DNA of 64,000 nucleotides from Streptomyces fulvoviolaceus (GTDB lineage: Bacteria > Actinomycetota > Actinomycetes > Streptomycetales > Streptomycetaceae): positions 1-64,000 of the forward strand of contig NZ_JOEY01000056.1 in the NCBI RefSeq assembly GCF_000718165.1, in the 5' to 3' direction. A program made the position numbers and the translations under genes. Below the pieces are notes generated by a model. The model searched no databases. It was not told the origin of the DNA and saw nothing but the letters and a program-made list of their open reading frames with translations. Shown here in pieces: positions 25,467 to 33,258 of the stretch; the stretch's first letter is position 1; every line of letters starts with the position of its first letter.

Positions 25467-26231
25467 TCAGCGGCCCTTCCAGACCGGCGCCCGCTTCTCG
25501 GCGAACGCGGCGGCCCCTTCGCGCGCGTCCTGTGACTGGAACACGGGCTCGGCGATGTCGAACTGTTTGCCCCACGCCTCGTCCAGCGTCCAGTCGGCGG
25601 TGGAGCGGGCGATCTGCTTCGTCGCCGCGACCGCCAGGGGGCCGTTCGCCGCGATGGTCTCGGCGAGCTTCAACGCGCCGTCGAGCGCACCGCCCTCGTC
25701 GGTGAGCCGGTTCACCAGGCCGTACGCGGCGGCCCGTTCGGCGTCGATGGCTTCACCGGTGAGCAGCAGTTCCAGGGCGATGGCGTACGGAACCCGCCTC
25801 GGCAGGTGCAGGGCGGCACCCGCACGGGCGACCAGCGACCGGGTCACCTCGGGCACGCCGAGCCGCGCGGTGCGGGAGGCGACGACGAGGTCGCAGGCCA
25901 GCAGCAGCTCGAACCCGCCGGCCAGGGCCCAGCCCTCGACGGCGGCGATCAGCGGCTTGCGCGGCGGCGTGATGCTGATCCCGCACAGCCCACGGCCCTC
26001 GATCGCCGGCGTCTCGCCGCGCAGCCACGCCTTGAGGTCCATTCCCGCCGAGAACGTGCCGCCCGCCCCCGTCAGTACGCCCGCCCGCAGCTCGTCCGAC
26101 TCGTCGAGCTCGTCCACCGCGGCCGCCACCCCTGCGGCCACTCCCGCGTCCAGGGCGTTCTTCACCTTGGGGCGGTTGATCGTGATGACCTGGACCGCGC
26201 CTCGGCGCTCCACCAGTACCTCGTCCGACAC
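25467..26231 (-). CDS. Enoyl-CoA hydratase/isomerase (crotonase)
   Basis: 254-aa crotonase-fold protein: oxyanion-hole segments AGMDLKAWLRG and GWALAGGFELLLACD are present, and GVPEVTRSL follows. The GTG at 26231 is chosen because AGGAGG sits 6 nt upstream; the ATG at 26258 overlaps the preceding gene and lacks a ribosome site. The expected acid Glu in the AGGFE region is present. It is one hydration step in the operon's beta-oxidation. Confidence 0.88.
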   Translation of the reverse strand: MSDEVLVERRGAVQVITINRPKVKNALDAGVAAGVAAAVDELDESDELRAGVLTGAGGTFSAGMDLKAWLRGETPAIEGRGLCGISITPPRKPLIAAVEGWALAGGFELLLACDLVVASRTARLGVPEVTRSLVARAGAALHLPRRVPYAIALELLLTGEAIDAERAAAYGLVNRLTDEGGALDGALKLAETIAANGPLAVAATKQIARSTADWTLDEAWGKQFDIAEPVFQSQDAREGAAAFAEKRAPVWKGR

Positions 26232-26244
26232 GTATACCTCCTGG

Positions 26245-26260
26245 ATTCGTACACTCAATT
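26245..26260. promoter_or_regulatory. GTATAC-family-like box inside the operon (site 12)
   Basis: ATTCGTACACTCAATT overlaps the stop of the dehydratase gene and lies 14-29 nt upstream of the crotonase start. It resembles site 8 but is one base shorter in the left spacer. It may be an internal promoter or a chance match. Confidence 0.25.
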
Positions 26261-27505
26261 GACGGCGAACCGGGCCAGTTCATGGGCGACCATGCCGTCC
26301 AGGTCCTCGGCGGGCGGCGACGGGAGTTCGACCGCGCGGTCTCGGGTCGGCAGCAGGACGACCGCCGTACCGGGAGTGGTGATCTCACCCCGCTGGTTCT
26401 CGCACCGCACCTCGACGTGCACCTCGGCCCGCCCATCCACCTGCCGCTTGTCGACGACCGTGCCGCGCACCCACGTGGTGTCGCCGTGGTAGTTGAACTT
26501 CCGGTGCTCGCAGCGCAGTTGCCACAGCCAGCCGTCATCGCCGATCCAGTCGGTGAGCAGATGGCACAGCCAGGTCTCGCGCATGCCGCCGTAGTCGTAC
26601 GGGCCCGGCAGGCCGAGTTCCCTCGCCCGCTCGGGTTCCCAGTGCAGGCGTTGCACGGTGTCCGGGATGTTCAGCGGGTTCGGCGGATAGAGGCCGGGGG
26701 CCCTGCGCCGTACCTTCGCGGCGATCCCGAAGGCGCCGGGCGGGGTGAGCTGCATGCCCCAGCCCAGGTGCCAGACGACCACGTCCGTGGTGGTCAGCGG
26801 CCCCTTCACCCGGGGCTGGAGCTCCTCGCCTATCTCGACGTCCTCCCAGTAGCGGGGCTCGGCTCCGCGCCGGGTCTCGGCCGCGTACGCGGCGTCGATC
26901 TCCGCGAGCTGCTCGGCCGTGTAGGGCTCCTGCGCCAGCTGCTCCTTGGCCCGCTTCTTCGAGGTGTGGCGTTCGGCGTTGATCCAGGTGCCCCGCCGCA
27001 GCGCGTGCATCTCGCCGCGTCCGTTGGCGTAGAGGTAGTCACGGACGACGTGTGCGGTGCGCCCGCCGAAGCTGCTGCGCTTGAGGTGGACGCCGACCTG
27101 GGTCTGCAACACCCGGCAGCGGTCGCCGAGTTGGAGTGGGCGCCACCATTCGAACTCCATCACCGCCTGGTAGGACCCGAGTCCGGCGAAGGGGTCGCCC
27201 TTCAGCAGTGCCTTGGTCTCGGGGTCGGGCTTCGGGGCGGCGTCCTCCCCCATCGTGTAGAGGAAGGTGGGCGGTGCGACGAGCGAGCCCCAGCGGGTGC
27301 CGGCCGCGTGGTCCGGGTCGCAGTACAGGGGGTTGTCGTCGCCGTAGCCGTACGCGAAGTGGCGTACGCCGTCCCAGGTCACCTCGTAGTTGTGCGGGGG
27401 GTTGCGCTGCGGCTGGGGAACGCCGAGCCGCCGGCGGGAGCGCTCGACGGCCTCTTCGGTCAGCACGCCGAAGTGCTCGGCGGCCTTCTCCTGGGTGTCC
27501 GTCAT
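26255..27505 (-). CDS. Double-hotdog MaoC/FAS1-type dehydratase
   Basis: 416 aa. N-terminal hotdog domain (about 10-190, FAS1-DH-like, with YGYGDDNPLYCD, the equivalent of the MaoC D-x-N-P-x-H region) and a second hotdog domain (about 225-405). It probably hydrates enoyl-CoA. In classic cholesterol clusters this job is done by the ChsH1-ChsH2 heteromer, where ChsH2 also carries DUF35; here two hotdog domains share one chain and DUF35 has moved to the aldolase. ATG 27505 overlaps the ligase stop (ATGA). Confidence 0.8.
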   Translation of the reverse strand: MTDTQEKAAEHFGVLTEEAVERSRRRLGVPQPQRNPPHNYEVTWDGVRHFAYGYGDDNPLYCDPDHAAGTRWGSLVAPPTFLYTMGEDAAPKPDPETKALLKGDPFAGLGSYQAVMEFEWWRPLQLGDRCRVLQTQVGVHLKRSSFGGRTAHVVRDYLYANGRGEMHALRRGTWINAERHTSKKRAKEQLAQEPYTAEQLAEIDAAYAAETRRGAEPRYWEDVEIGEELQPRVKGPLTTTDVVVWHLGWGMQLTPPGAFGIAAKVRRRAPGLYPPNPLNIPDTVQRLHWEPERARELGLPGPYDYGGMRETWLCHLLTDWIGDDGWLWQLRCEHRKFNYHGDTTWVRGTVVDKRQVDGRAEVHVEVRCENQRGEITTPGTAVVLLPTRDRAVELPSPPAEDLDGMVAHELARFAVN

Positions 27506-28998
27506 CGCTGGTCCTCCCTGATGAGCCCGGCACGGACGAGGTCGATGAGCTCCACACGGCTGACCTTGCTCGACGGGGTCCGGGGCAGTGCGTCGAGGAC
27601 GACGATGTGCGCCGGCACCTCGTAGGGGGTGAGCTCCGCCCGGCAGAGGGCGACCAGCTCGGCGGTGTCCGGCGCAGGCCGTCCCGGCTCGATCTCGACC
27701 GCCGCGACGGGCACCTCGCCGAGCCGCGGGTCCGGCAACCCGGCCACGGCCGCCTCCCGCACGGCCGGATGGGACTCCAACACCTTCTTGACCGTCTCCG
27801 GCTGCACCTTGAAGCCACCGCGGATGATGGCGTCGTCCGCCCGTCCCTCGATCCACACGAACCGGTCGGCGTCGATCCGGGCCAGATCGCTGGTCCGCAC
27901 CCATGTCCGGCCGCCCCGGGTGCTCTGCTCGGTACGGACCTCCAGTCGGCCGGTCCTGCCGACGGGCAGCTCGGCGCCGTCCTCGCCGGTCACCCTCAAC
28001 TCGACGCCGTCGAAGGCGCGTCCGGCGCTGCCCGCCTTCCGCTGCCACCACCGCTCGTGCAGGGGCAGTGTCCAGCCGACCACCGCTCCGGCGAACTCGG
28101 TGGCGCCGTAGGTCATGAGCACGGGGATGCCGTAGGTGCGGAAGAACGCGTCGGCGAGTTCCGCCGGGCAGGGCGCGGTGCCGGAGGTGATGACCTGCAA
28201 GGCGGCCAGCCGTTCCTTCGACACGCCCGCGTCGAGCACGGCTCGGATGGCCGCGGGCACCAGGCTCGCCGCCCGCAGGCCGTGGCGTTCCACGGCGCTC
28301 ACCCACGGTTCGACCGCGAACTTGGGCAGGAGGAGCATGCGGCGCCCGGTCGCGAGGCAGGCGAGCGCCCGCCACAGGCCGCCGATGTGCACGAGCGGTG
28401 TGGCCACCAGCGACGCCGACGGCGACAGCAGTCGCGCGGACTTCGGGGTCTGCCCGCCGGAGACGAGTGCCTGGTCGAGCTGGCCGATGCGCAGATGGAC
28501 GCGTTTCGGGGGGCCGGTCGTGCCCGAGGTGAGCATCTCCACCGCAACGCCGGGGTTGGCGGGCGACTCGGCGGGGGCCGTGCCGCCGACGGCTCGGAGG
28601 GTGCCGTCGGCGCCCAGTTCCAGGGCCGCGCCGTGGCCGGTCACCGCGCTCAGGACGCCCTCGCGTGCCAGGGCCTCGGCGCCTGAGACGACGACGGGCA
28701 GCTCGCAGCGGGCGATGTCGGCCGCGAGGCGCGCGGCGGGCTGCAACGGGCTGAGCATCACCAGGCACCGCCCGGAGGCGATCACCGCGGCGACGACGGC
28801 GACGTGTTCGGGTCGGTTCTCCAGTACGACGCCGATGCGGGCGCCTTCCTGCAGGCGCGCCGCGTCGAGCGCGTCGACGACGCCTTGTGCGGTCTTCTGG
28901 ACCTGGCCCCAGGTCCACCAGTCCCCGTGGTGCTCGATCGCCTCGGCGTCGGCGGGAGCTTCGGCCAGCAGCAGGGACAGGCGATCGCGAATTCCCAC
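27502..28998 (-). CDS. AMP-forming acyl-CoA synthetase (FadD-like)
   Basis: 498-aa ANL-superfamily ligase: P-loop LTSGTTGPPKR (about residue 160), YGATEFAG core motif, WVRTSDLARIDADRF, and the catalytic Lys in TPSSKVSRVEL near the C-terminus. It activates a carboxylic acid, probably the oxidised side chain, to acyl-CoA. It starts at a GTG with AAAGG upstream; 94 bp with short direct repeats separate it from the ACAD. Confidence 0.9.
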   Translation of the reverse strand: MGIRDRLSLLLAEAPADAEAIEHHGDWWTWGQVQKTAQGVVDALDAARLQEGARIGVVLENRPEHVAVVAAVIASGRCLVMLSPLQPAARLAADIARCELPVVVSGAEALAREGVLSAVTGHGAALELGADGTLRAVGGTAPAESPANPGVAVEMLTSGTTGPPKRVHLRIGQLDQALVSGGQTPKSARLLSPSASLVATPLVHIGGLWRALACLATGRRMLLLPKFAVEPWVSAVERHGLRAASLVPAAIRAVLDAGVSKERLAALQVITSGTAPCPAELADAFFRTYGIPVLMTYGATEFAGAVVGWTLPLHERWWQRKAGSAGRAFDGVELRVTGEDGAELPVGRTGRLEVRTEQSTRGGRTWVRTSDLARIDADRFVWIEGRADDAIIRGGFKVQPETVKKVLESHPAVREAAVAGLPDPRLGEVPVAAVEIEPGRPAPDTAELVALCRAELTPYEVPAHIVVLDALPRTPSSKVSRVELIDLVRAGLIREDQR

Positions 28999-29021
28999 GT
29001 GAGCAACCTTTCGTCATCGGT

Positions 29022-29077
29022 GTCCTGAGGAGTCCTGTGACGTGCTGAGATGTTCCATGACGTCCTGAGGCGTCCTG
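29022..29077. repeat. Short direct repeats between ACAD and ligase genes
   Basis: GTCCTGAGGAGTCCTG at 29022 and GTCCTGAGGCGTCCTG at 29062 are 40 bases apart, with a related GTGCTGAG between them. Probably slippage-derived sequence in the only larger gap (94 bp) of the operon; it could shape mRNA processing. Confidence 0.45.
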
Positions 29078-29092
29078 ATACGGCGACGGTTC

Positions 29093-30208
29093 TCAGATCC
29101 CCACCAGGTCGGCCAACCGCGCCCGGTGCGTCGCCGGGCTCCCGAAGAGCTGCTCGGACGACTTCGCGCGCTTCAGGTAGAGGTGCGCGTCGTGCTCCCA
29201 CGTGTAGCCGATGCCACCGTGGATCTGGATGTTCTCCTTGGCCGCGTGGGTGAAGGCGGCCGAGCAGTACGCCGCGGCGAGCGCGGCGGACACCGGCAAC
29301 TCGCCCGAGCCCTCGGCCGCCACGGACATCGCGTGGTACGCCGCCGACCGGGCCGCCTCGACCTGGAGCAGCATGTCGGCACACTTGTGCTTGACGGCCT
29401 GGAAGGACCCGATGGGACGGCCGAACTGCACCCGCACCTTCGCGTACTCCACCGCCGCGTCCAGACAGGCCTGCGCACCGCCGACCTGTTCGGCCGCCAG
29501 TGCCACGGCCGCGAGGTCGAGCACGGTACGCAGGTACGCGGAGGCGTCCCCGTCCGGGCCCACCCGCACGGCCACCGCGCGGTCGAGGTCGATCCGCGCC
29601 AGCCGCCGGGTCGGGTCGAGCGTCTCCAGTCGGGTGCGGGTCACCCCGGAGGCGTCTCCGTCCACGGCGAAGAGCCCAAGTCCCGTGTCATCGCGTGCCG
29701 TTACGAGGAGCAGGTCGGCGGTGTGCCCGTCGACGACGAACATCTTGGTGCCGGACACGGTCCAGCCGCCGTCGTCGCGCGTGGCCGCGGCCCCCATGTC
29801 CTCCGGCCGCCACGATCCGTTCGCCTCGGCCATCGCCAGCGTGGCGGTGAGCGAACCGTCGGCGATCGCGGGCAGCCATCGTGCCTTCGCCGTGCCGTCG
29901 CCGGAGGCCGCGAGGGCCTGGCCGGCGAGGGCCACGGTGGCGAAATACGGCGACGGCAGGAGCACGCGCCCCAGTTCCTCCAGCACGATCCCCAACTCGA
30001 CCGGGCCACCGCCGAATCCGCCGTACTCCTCCGGCAAGGCCAGGCCGTGCAGCCCGAGTTGACCGGCCATCTGCCGCCACAACGCCGGATCATGGCCATC
30101 GTCGGACTCCATCCAGCGTCGTACGGCCGCGCTCGGCGCCTTTTCCGTGAGGAAGCGGCGCAGTGTCGCGCGGAGTTCCTCCTGCTCGTCGGTGAGCGTC
30201 AGTGCCAC
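29093..30208 (-). CDS. Acyl-CoA dehydrogenase, beta-subunit type
   Basis: 371 aa. It lacks the classical SEPxxGSD motif (ATLAMAEANGSW instead) and ends with IQIHGGIGYTWEHDAHLYLKRA followed by ATHRARL (shown as separate parts), the pattern of the non-catalytic partner subunits FadE27/FadE28 of steroid alpha2beta2 ACADs. It therefore likely needs a catalytic ACAD partner such as those at 13053 or 17906. GTG start with GGAGG upstream. Similar in form to the protein at 50259. Confidence 0.85.
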   Translation of the reverse strand: MALTLTDEQEELRATLRRFLTEKAPSAAVRRWMESDDGHDPALWRQMAGQLGLHGLALPEEYGGFGGGPVELGIVLEELGRVLLPSPYFATVALAGQALAASGDGTAKARWLPAIADGSLTATLAMAEANGSWRPEDMGAAATRDDGGWTVSGTKMFVVDGHTADLLLVTARDDTGLGLFAVDGDASGVTRTRLETLDPTRRLARIDLDRAVAVRVGPDGDASAYLRTVLDLAAVALAAEQVGGAQACLDAAVEYAKVRVQFGRPIGSFQAVKHKCADMLLQVEAARSAAYHAMSVAAEGSGELPVSAALAAAYCSAAFTHAAKENIQIHGGIGYTWEHDAHLYLKRAKSSEQLFGSPATHRARLADLVGI

Positions 30209-30221
30209 TCTTCCTCCACCG

Positions 30222-30689
30222 TCACCGGGGTGTCTTCGAGAGCAGGTAGGCGGAGAAGTCGGGCATCCGCGCCCGGTCCACGATCTCGATCCGCACGCCG
30301 GAGGGGTCCAGGTGGTAGGCGAAGATCGACAGAGCTCCGTCGACGATCGCGCACGCCTCCAGCGGGAATCCCGCCTCCTCCAGCCCCTTCGACGTCGTCT
30401 GCAGGTCGTCGCAGAAGTAGCCGAGGTGGTGCGTCGCCATGCGTTCGCCCGCGGTCCACGGTGTTCCGGGGATCTCCTGCACGAGTTCGATGTGCGGGGC
30501 GTCGAGCGAGTAGGCGAAGCGCAGTTGGAGGGGGCGTACGCCGTCCGCCAGTCGGACCTGCACCTCGCCGGTCATGGTCTCGGTCCACCGGTGGCCCGCG
30601 ACCTCGGTCATCCGGGCCTTCCAGGCTTCGATGTCCGGGACCACGATCCCGGTGTGGTACAGATCCGCCGCTGCGAGGGGATGCGTCAT
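30222..30689 (-). CDS. VOC-superfamily (glyoxalase/bleomycin-resistance fold) protein
   Basis: 155-aa vicinal-oxygen-chelate protein. DLYHTGIVVPDIEAW near the N-terminus and ATHHLGYFCDDL in the second half carry the usual metal-binding His residues, and IEIVDRARMP provides a Glu. Such proteins include methylmalonyl-CoA epimerases and enoyl/ketosteroid-related lyases. Substrate unknown. In the operon it lies 8 bp after the P450 and 13 bp before the ACAD. Confidence 0.8.
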   Translation of the reverse strand: MTHPLAAADLYHTGIVVPDIEAWKARMTEVAGHRWTETMTGEVQVRLADGVRPLQLRFAYSLDAPHIELVQEIPGTPWTAGERMATHHLGYFCDDLQTTSKGLEEAGFPLEACAIVDGALSIFAYHLDPSGVRIEIVDRARMPDFSAYLLSKTPR

Positions 30690-30697
30690 GGTGCCCC

Positions 30698-31897
30698 TCA
30701 CCACTCCAGGCGGAGCGACTTGATGCCGTACATGTTGCCGTGCTGCCAGAGCTCCTGGCCGGGTGCGATCCGGTAGTCGGGGATGCGCCGGTGCCATTCC
30801 TCGACGGCCACGTTGAGCTCGAGGCGGGCGAGGTGCGAGCCGAGGCAGCGGTGCGGGCCCGAGCCGAACGCGATGTGGTTGGTGGCCTTGCGGTGCAGGT
30901 CCACCTCGAGGGGGTTGTCGTACCGCTCGGGATCGCGGTTGGTGACCGCCAGCGGAAGCATCACCATCTCGCCCGCCTTGACCGGGCAGCCGCCGACCTC
31001 CACGTCCTTCGTGGCCTTGCGGGCCGGGACGACGAACGAGTACACGCGGAGGGTCTCCTCCACGGCGGTGGGGATGAGCGACGGGTCGGCGAGGATCTCC
31101 GCGCGCTGCTCCGGATGCGTGGCGAAGTGGTACAGCGCCCAGCCGATGGAGATCGGGACCGTGTCGAAGCCGGCCTGGAACAGCAGGATGCAGAACGCGT
31201 GCATGTCCCGGTCGCTGATCGCTTCGCCGTCGATGGTCCAGGTCATGGCGTGGGAGAGCAGGTCGTCGCGCGGGCTCTTGCGGCGCAGGGCGATCTGTTC
31301 CTCGAAGTACGCCGAGACGGCCAGCATGGCGGCCATCTGCCTCTTGCCCTCGGGGTCCTCACCGTGGGAGAGGTGCAGCAGCTCGTGGACCCAGTCCAGG
31401 AAGATCGGCAGATCCTCCTCGGGCAGGCCCATCAGGCGCATGAAGATCAGGGTCGGGAAGCGGCGCGCGAACTCGTCGAGCACGTCGGCGCCGTCGTGCT
31501 CCTTCAGTGCGTCGATCAGCCCGGCCGCGACCTCGCGCACCTCCGGCTCGCGGGCGGCGACGGTGTTCGGGGAGAAGTAGCGGCCCAGCAGGCGCCGCCA
31601 CACGGTGTGCACCGGCGGATCGAGCATCTCGGGGATCCACAGGAACTTCGGATCCGGTTCGAGCGCCGTCACCGACTTGTTGGAGAAGGTCTGCCAGTCC
31701 TGCAGGGCCTGCTGCACCGCCGGGCCGTCCGTGACGACCCAGAAACCACGGGCGACGGTGCTGCGGAACCCGCTGTGGGTGCCGGCCATCTCGTCCCACC
31801 GCTCGTGGTGGCTGAGGACCGGGCCGCCGAGCCGGTTGTCGAAGGGGTAGGCGGGCACGCCGTCGTGGGTTCCGTCGGGTTCGAGCGTCGTACTCAT
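30698..31897 (-). CDS. Cytochrome P450
   Basis: 399-aa P450 with I-helix FQAGFDTVPI, K-helix EETLR and heme loop FGSGPHRCLGSHLA (Cys351). In an operon for side-chain activation and beta-oxidation, so terminal oxidation or hydroxylation of the side chain is the likely role; it looks like actinobacterial terpene- and steroid-associated CYPs but cannot be placed in CYP125 or CYP142 by eye. The encoded protein starts at ATG 31897, 26 bp downstream of the CoA-transferase stop. Confidence 0.87.
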   Translation of the reverse strand: MSTTLEPDGTHDGVPAYPFDNRLGGPVLSHHERWDEMAGTHSGFRSTVARGFWVVTDGPAVQQALQDWQTFSNKSVTALEPDPKFLWIPEMLDPPVHTVWRRLLGRYFSPNTVAAREPEVREVAAGLIDALKEHDGADVLDEFARRFPTLIFMRLMGLPEEDLPIFLDWVHELLHLSHGEDPEGKRQMAAMLAVSAYFEEQIALRRKSPRDDLLSHAMTWTIDGEAISDRDMHAFCILLFQAGFDTVPISIGWALYHFATHPEQRAEILADPSLIPTAVEETLRVYSFVVPARKATKDVEVGGCPVKAGEMVMLPLAVTNRDPERYDNPLEVDLHRKATNHIAFGSGPHRCLGSHLARLELNVAVEEWHRRIPDYRIAPGQELWQHGNMYGIKSLRLEW

Positions 31898-31923
31898 TCA
31901 CGGCTCCTTTCGTCGTACGTCCG

Positions 31924-33156
31924 TCACGTCGCCGCGCCGTCGATCTTGAGCGCGATCAGCTCGTCCTCGCCGAGGCCCAGCTCGAGCAGGACCTCGTCGG
32001 TGTGTTCCGCGAACTGCGGTGCCCTGGTCAGGTCGGCCGGGGTCTCGTCGAACTGGACGGGGTTGGCGACCAGTTCGCGGTCGACGCCGTCGGCGTCCAC
32101 GAGGGGAGCGATCAGACCGTTGGCGCGCAGGGCGGGGTCCTGGCCGACCTCCCAGGCGTTCTGTACGGCCGCCCACTGGCCCTCGCCCCGGGAGAGGATC
32201 TCGACCCACTCCGCGTAGGGGCGGGACGCGATGAGGTCGGCGACGATCTCGGCCGCCTCGGCGGCGTTGGCCATCAACTTCTCGGTGCTGTCGAAGCGTT
32301 CGTCGCCGCTCAGTTCGTCGCGGCCGGCCAGCTTGCAGAACTCCGACCAGTACCGGCCGGGTTGGAGCATCGACAGTTCGATCCAGCGGCCGTCCGAGGT
32401 GCGGTAGGCCCCGATGAGCGGATTGGTGGCCGAGCCGTGCCGGGGCGGGGTGTTCACCGGGAGCGGGCCGCCGGTCAGCAGCGCGAGGTTGACCGTGAAC
32501 TGGGTCGCCCAGGCACCGACGCCGACCAGCGACACGTCCACGACGGACGGTTCACCGGTGGTGGCGCGGGAGTAGAGAGCGGCGGCTATGCCTCCGGCGA
32601 TGGTCATGCCGCCCATCGAGTCGCCGTAGGCGCCGGCGGGCATCCGGGTCATCCGGTCCGCGCCGGGCGGGGTGACACCGGCGGCGCTTCCCCCGCGCGC
32701 CCAGAAAGCGGTGCTGTCGTAGCCGCCCTTGCCCGCCTCCTCACCGCGGGCGCCGAAGCCGCTGCCGCGGACGTAGATGATGTCGGGGTTGATCGCCCGC
32801 ACGTCCTCGACGTCGATGCGCAGCTTCGCCCGCGCCTCCGGCAGGAAGTTCGTGAGGAACACGTCGCTGTTGCGGATCAGTTCCTCCAGCACCGGGCGCG
32901 CGGACGGCTTCTCCAGGGCGAGGCCGACGCTGCGTTTCCCGCGGTTGGGCCCCTCCATGATCGGGAAGAACGACGACCCCTTGCTGGCCGCCTCGTAGCC
33001 GAGCACCCGCACCAACCCCCGCTGGGCGTCGCCGCGTTCGGCGTGCTCGATCTTGATCACGTCGGCGCCCCAGTCCGCGAGCACCGCGCCCGCCGCCGGG
33101 ACGAAGGTGAACTGCGCGACCTCGAGCACCCGCACGCCCTCCATGGGCCTCTGCAT
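31924..33156 (-). CDS. Family III CoA-transferase (CaiB/BaiF)
   Basis: 410 aa from the ATG at 33156, which has GGAGGGG 8 nt upstream; an ATG at 33180 would give 418 aa without a good ribosome site. Contains LADWGADVIKIEH and the GGYDSTAFWARGG segment holding the catalytic Asp that forms the acyl anhydride, and lacks the racemase GWGQDGP signature of its paralogue at 24349. It would move CoA between acids, possibly recycling CoA onto incoming substrate. First gene of the ten-gene operon. Confidence 0.88.
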   Translation of the reverse strand: MQRPMEGVRVLEVAQFTFVPAAGAVLADWGADVIKIEHAERGDAQRGLVRVLGYEAASKGSSFFPIMEGPNRGKRSVGLALEKPSARPVLEELIRNSDVFLTNFLPEARAKLRIDVEDVRAINPDIIYVRGSGFGARGEEAGKGGYDSTAFWARGGSAAGVTPPGADRMTRMPAGAYGDSMGGMTIAGGIAAALYSRATTGEPSVVDVSLVGVGAWATQFTVNLALLTGGPLPVNTPPRHGSATNPLIGAYRTSDGRWIELSMLQPGRYWSEFCKLAGRDELSGDERFDSTEKLMANAAEAAEIVADLIASRPYAEWVEILSRGEGQWAAVQNAWEVGQDPALRANGLIAPLVDADGVDRELVANPVQFDETPADLTRAPQFAEHTDEVLLELGLGEDELIALKIDGAAT

Positions 33157-33184
33157 CAGACCAACCCCTCCGCGGCTCATCCCT

Positions 33185-33200
33185 ATTGCGCATACCTAAT
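33185..33200. promoter_or_regulatory. GTATAC-family box (site 4)
   Basis: ATTGCGCATACCTAAT, with ATT/AAT arms around a degenerate core, 29-44 nt upstream of the CoA-transferase ATG and therefore at the promoter of the ten-gene operon. Site 3 lies 53 bp away for the opposite direction. Confidence 0.5.
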
Positions 33201-33237
33201 GCGGCAAGTCTGGCTCCGAGTATGGACCGAGGGACCT

Positions 33238-33253
33238 AAAAAGTATACTGTTT
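33238..33253 (+). promoter_or_regulatory. GTATAC-family box (site 3), probable leaderless promoter
   Basis: AAAAAGTATACTGTTT. TATACT at 33244-33249 is a near-consensus -10 hexamer and the ATG of the ACAD11-like gene starts 9 nt after it, leaving no room for a ribosome site. The first 12 bases are identical to site 5. Confidence 0.65.
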
Positions 33254-33258
33254 TCGTC

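Noticed and set aside
26231..26238. CGTATACC at the start of the crotonase gene as another operator
   Set aside because: It is formed by the spacer between AGGAGG and the GTG; the flanking arms of the consensus are missing.
29022..29077. CRISPR-like repeats
   Set aside because: Only two 16-base copies with no regular spacers; no cas genes in the window.
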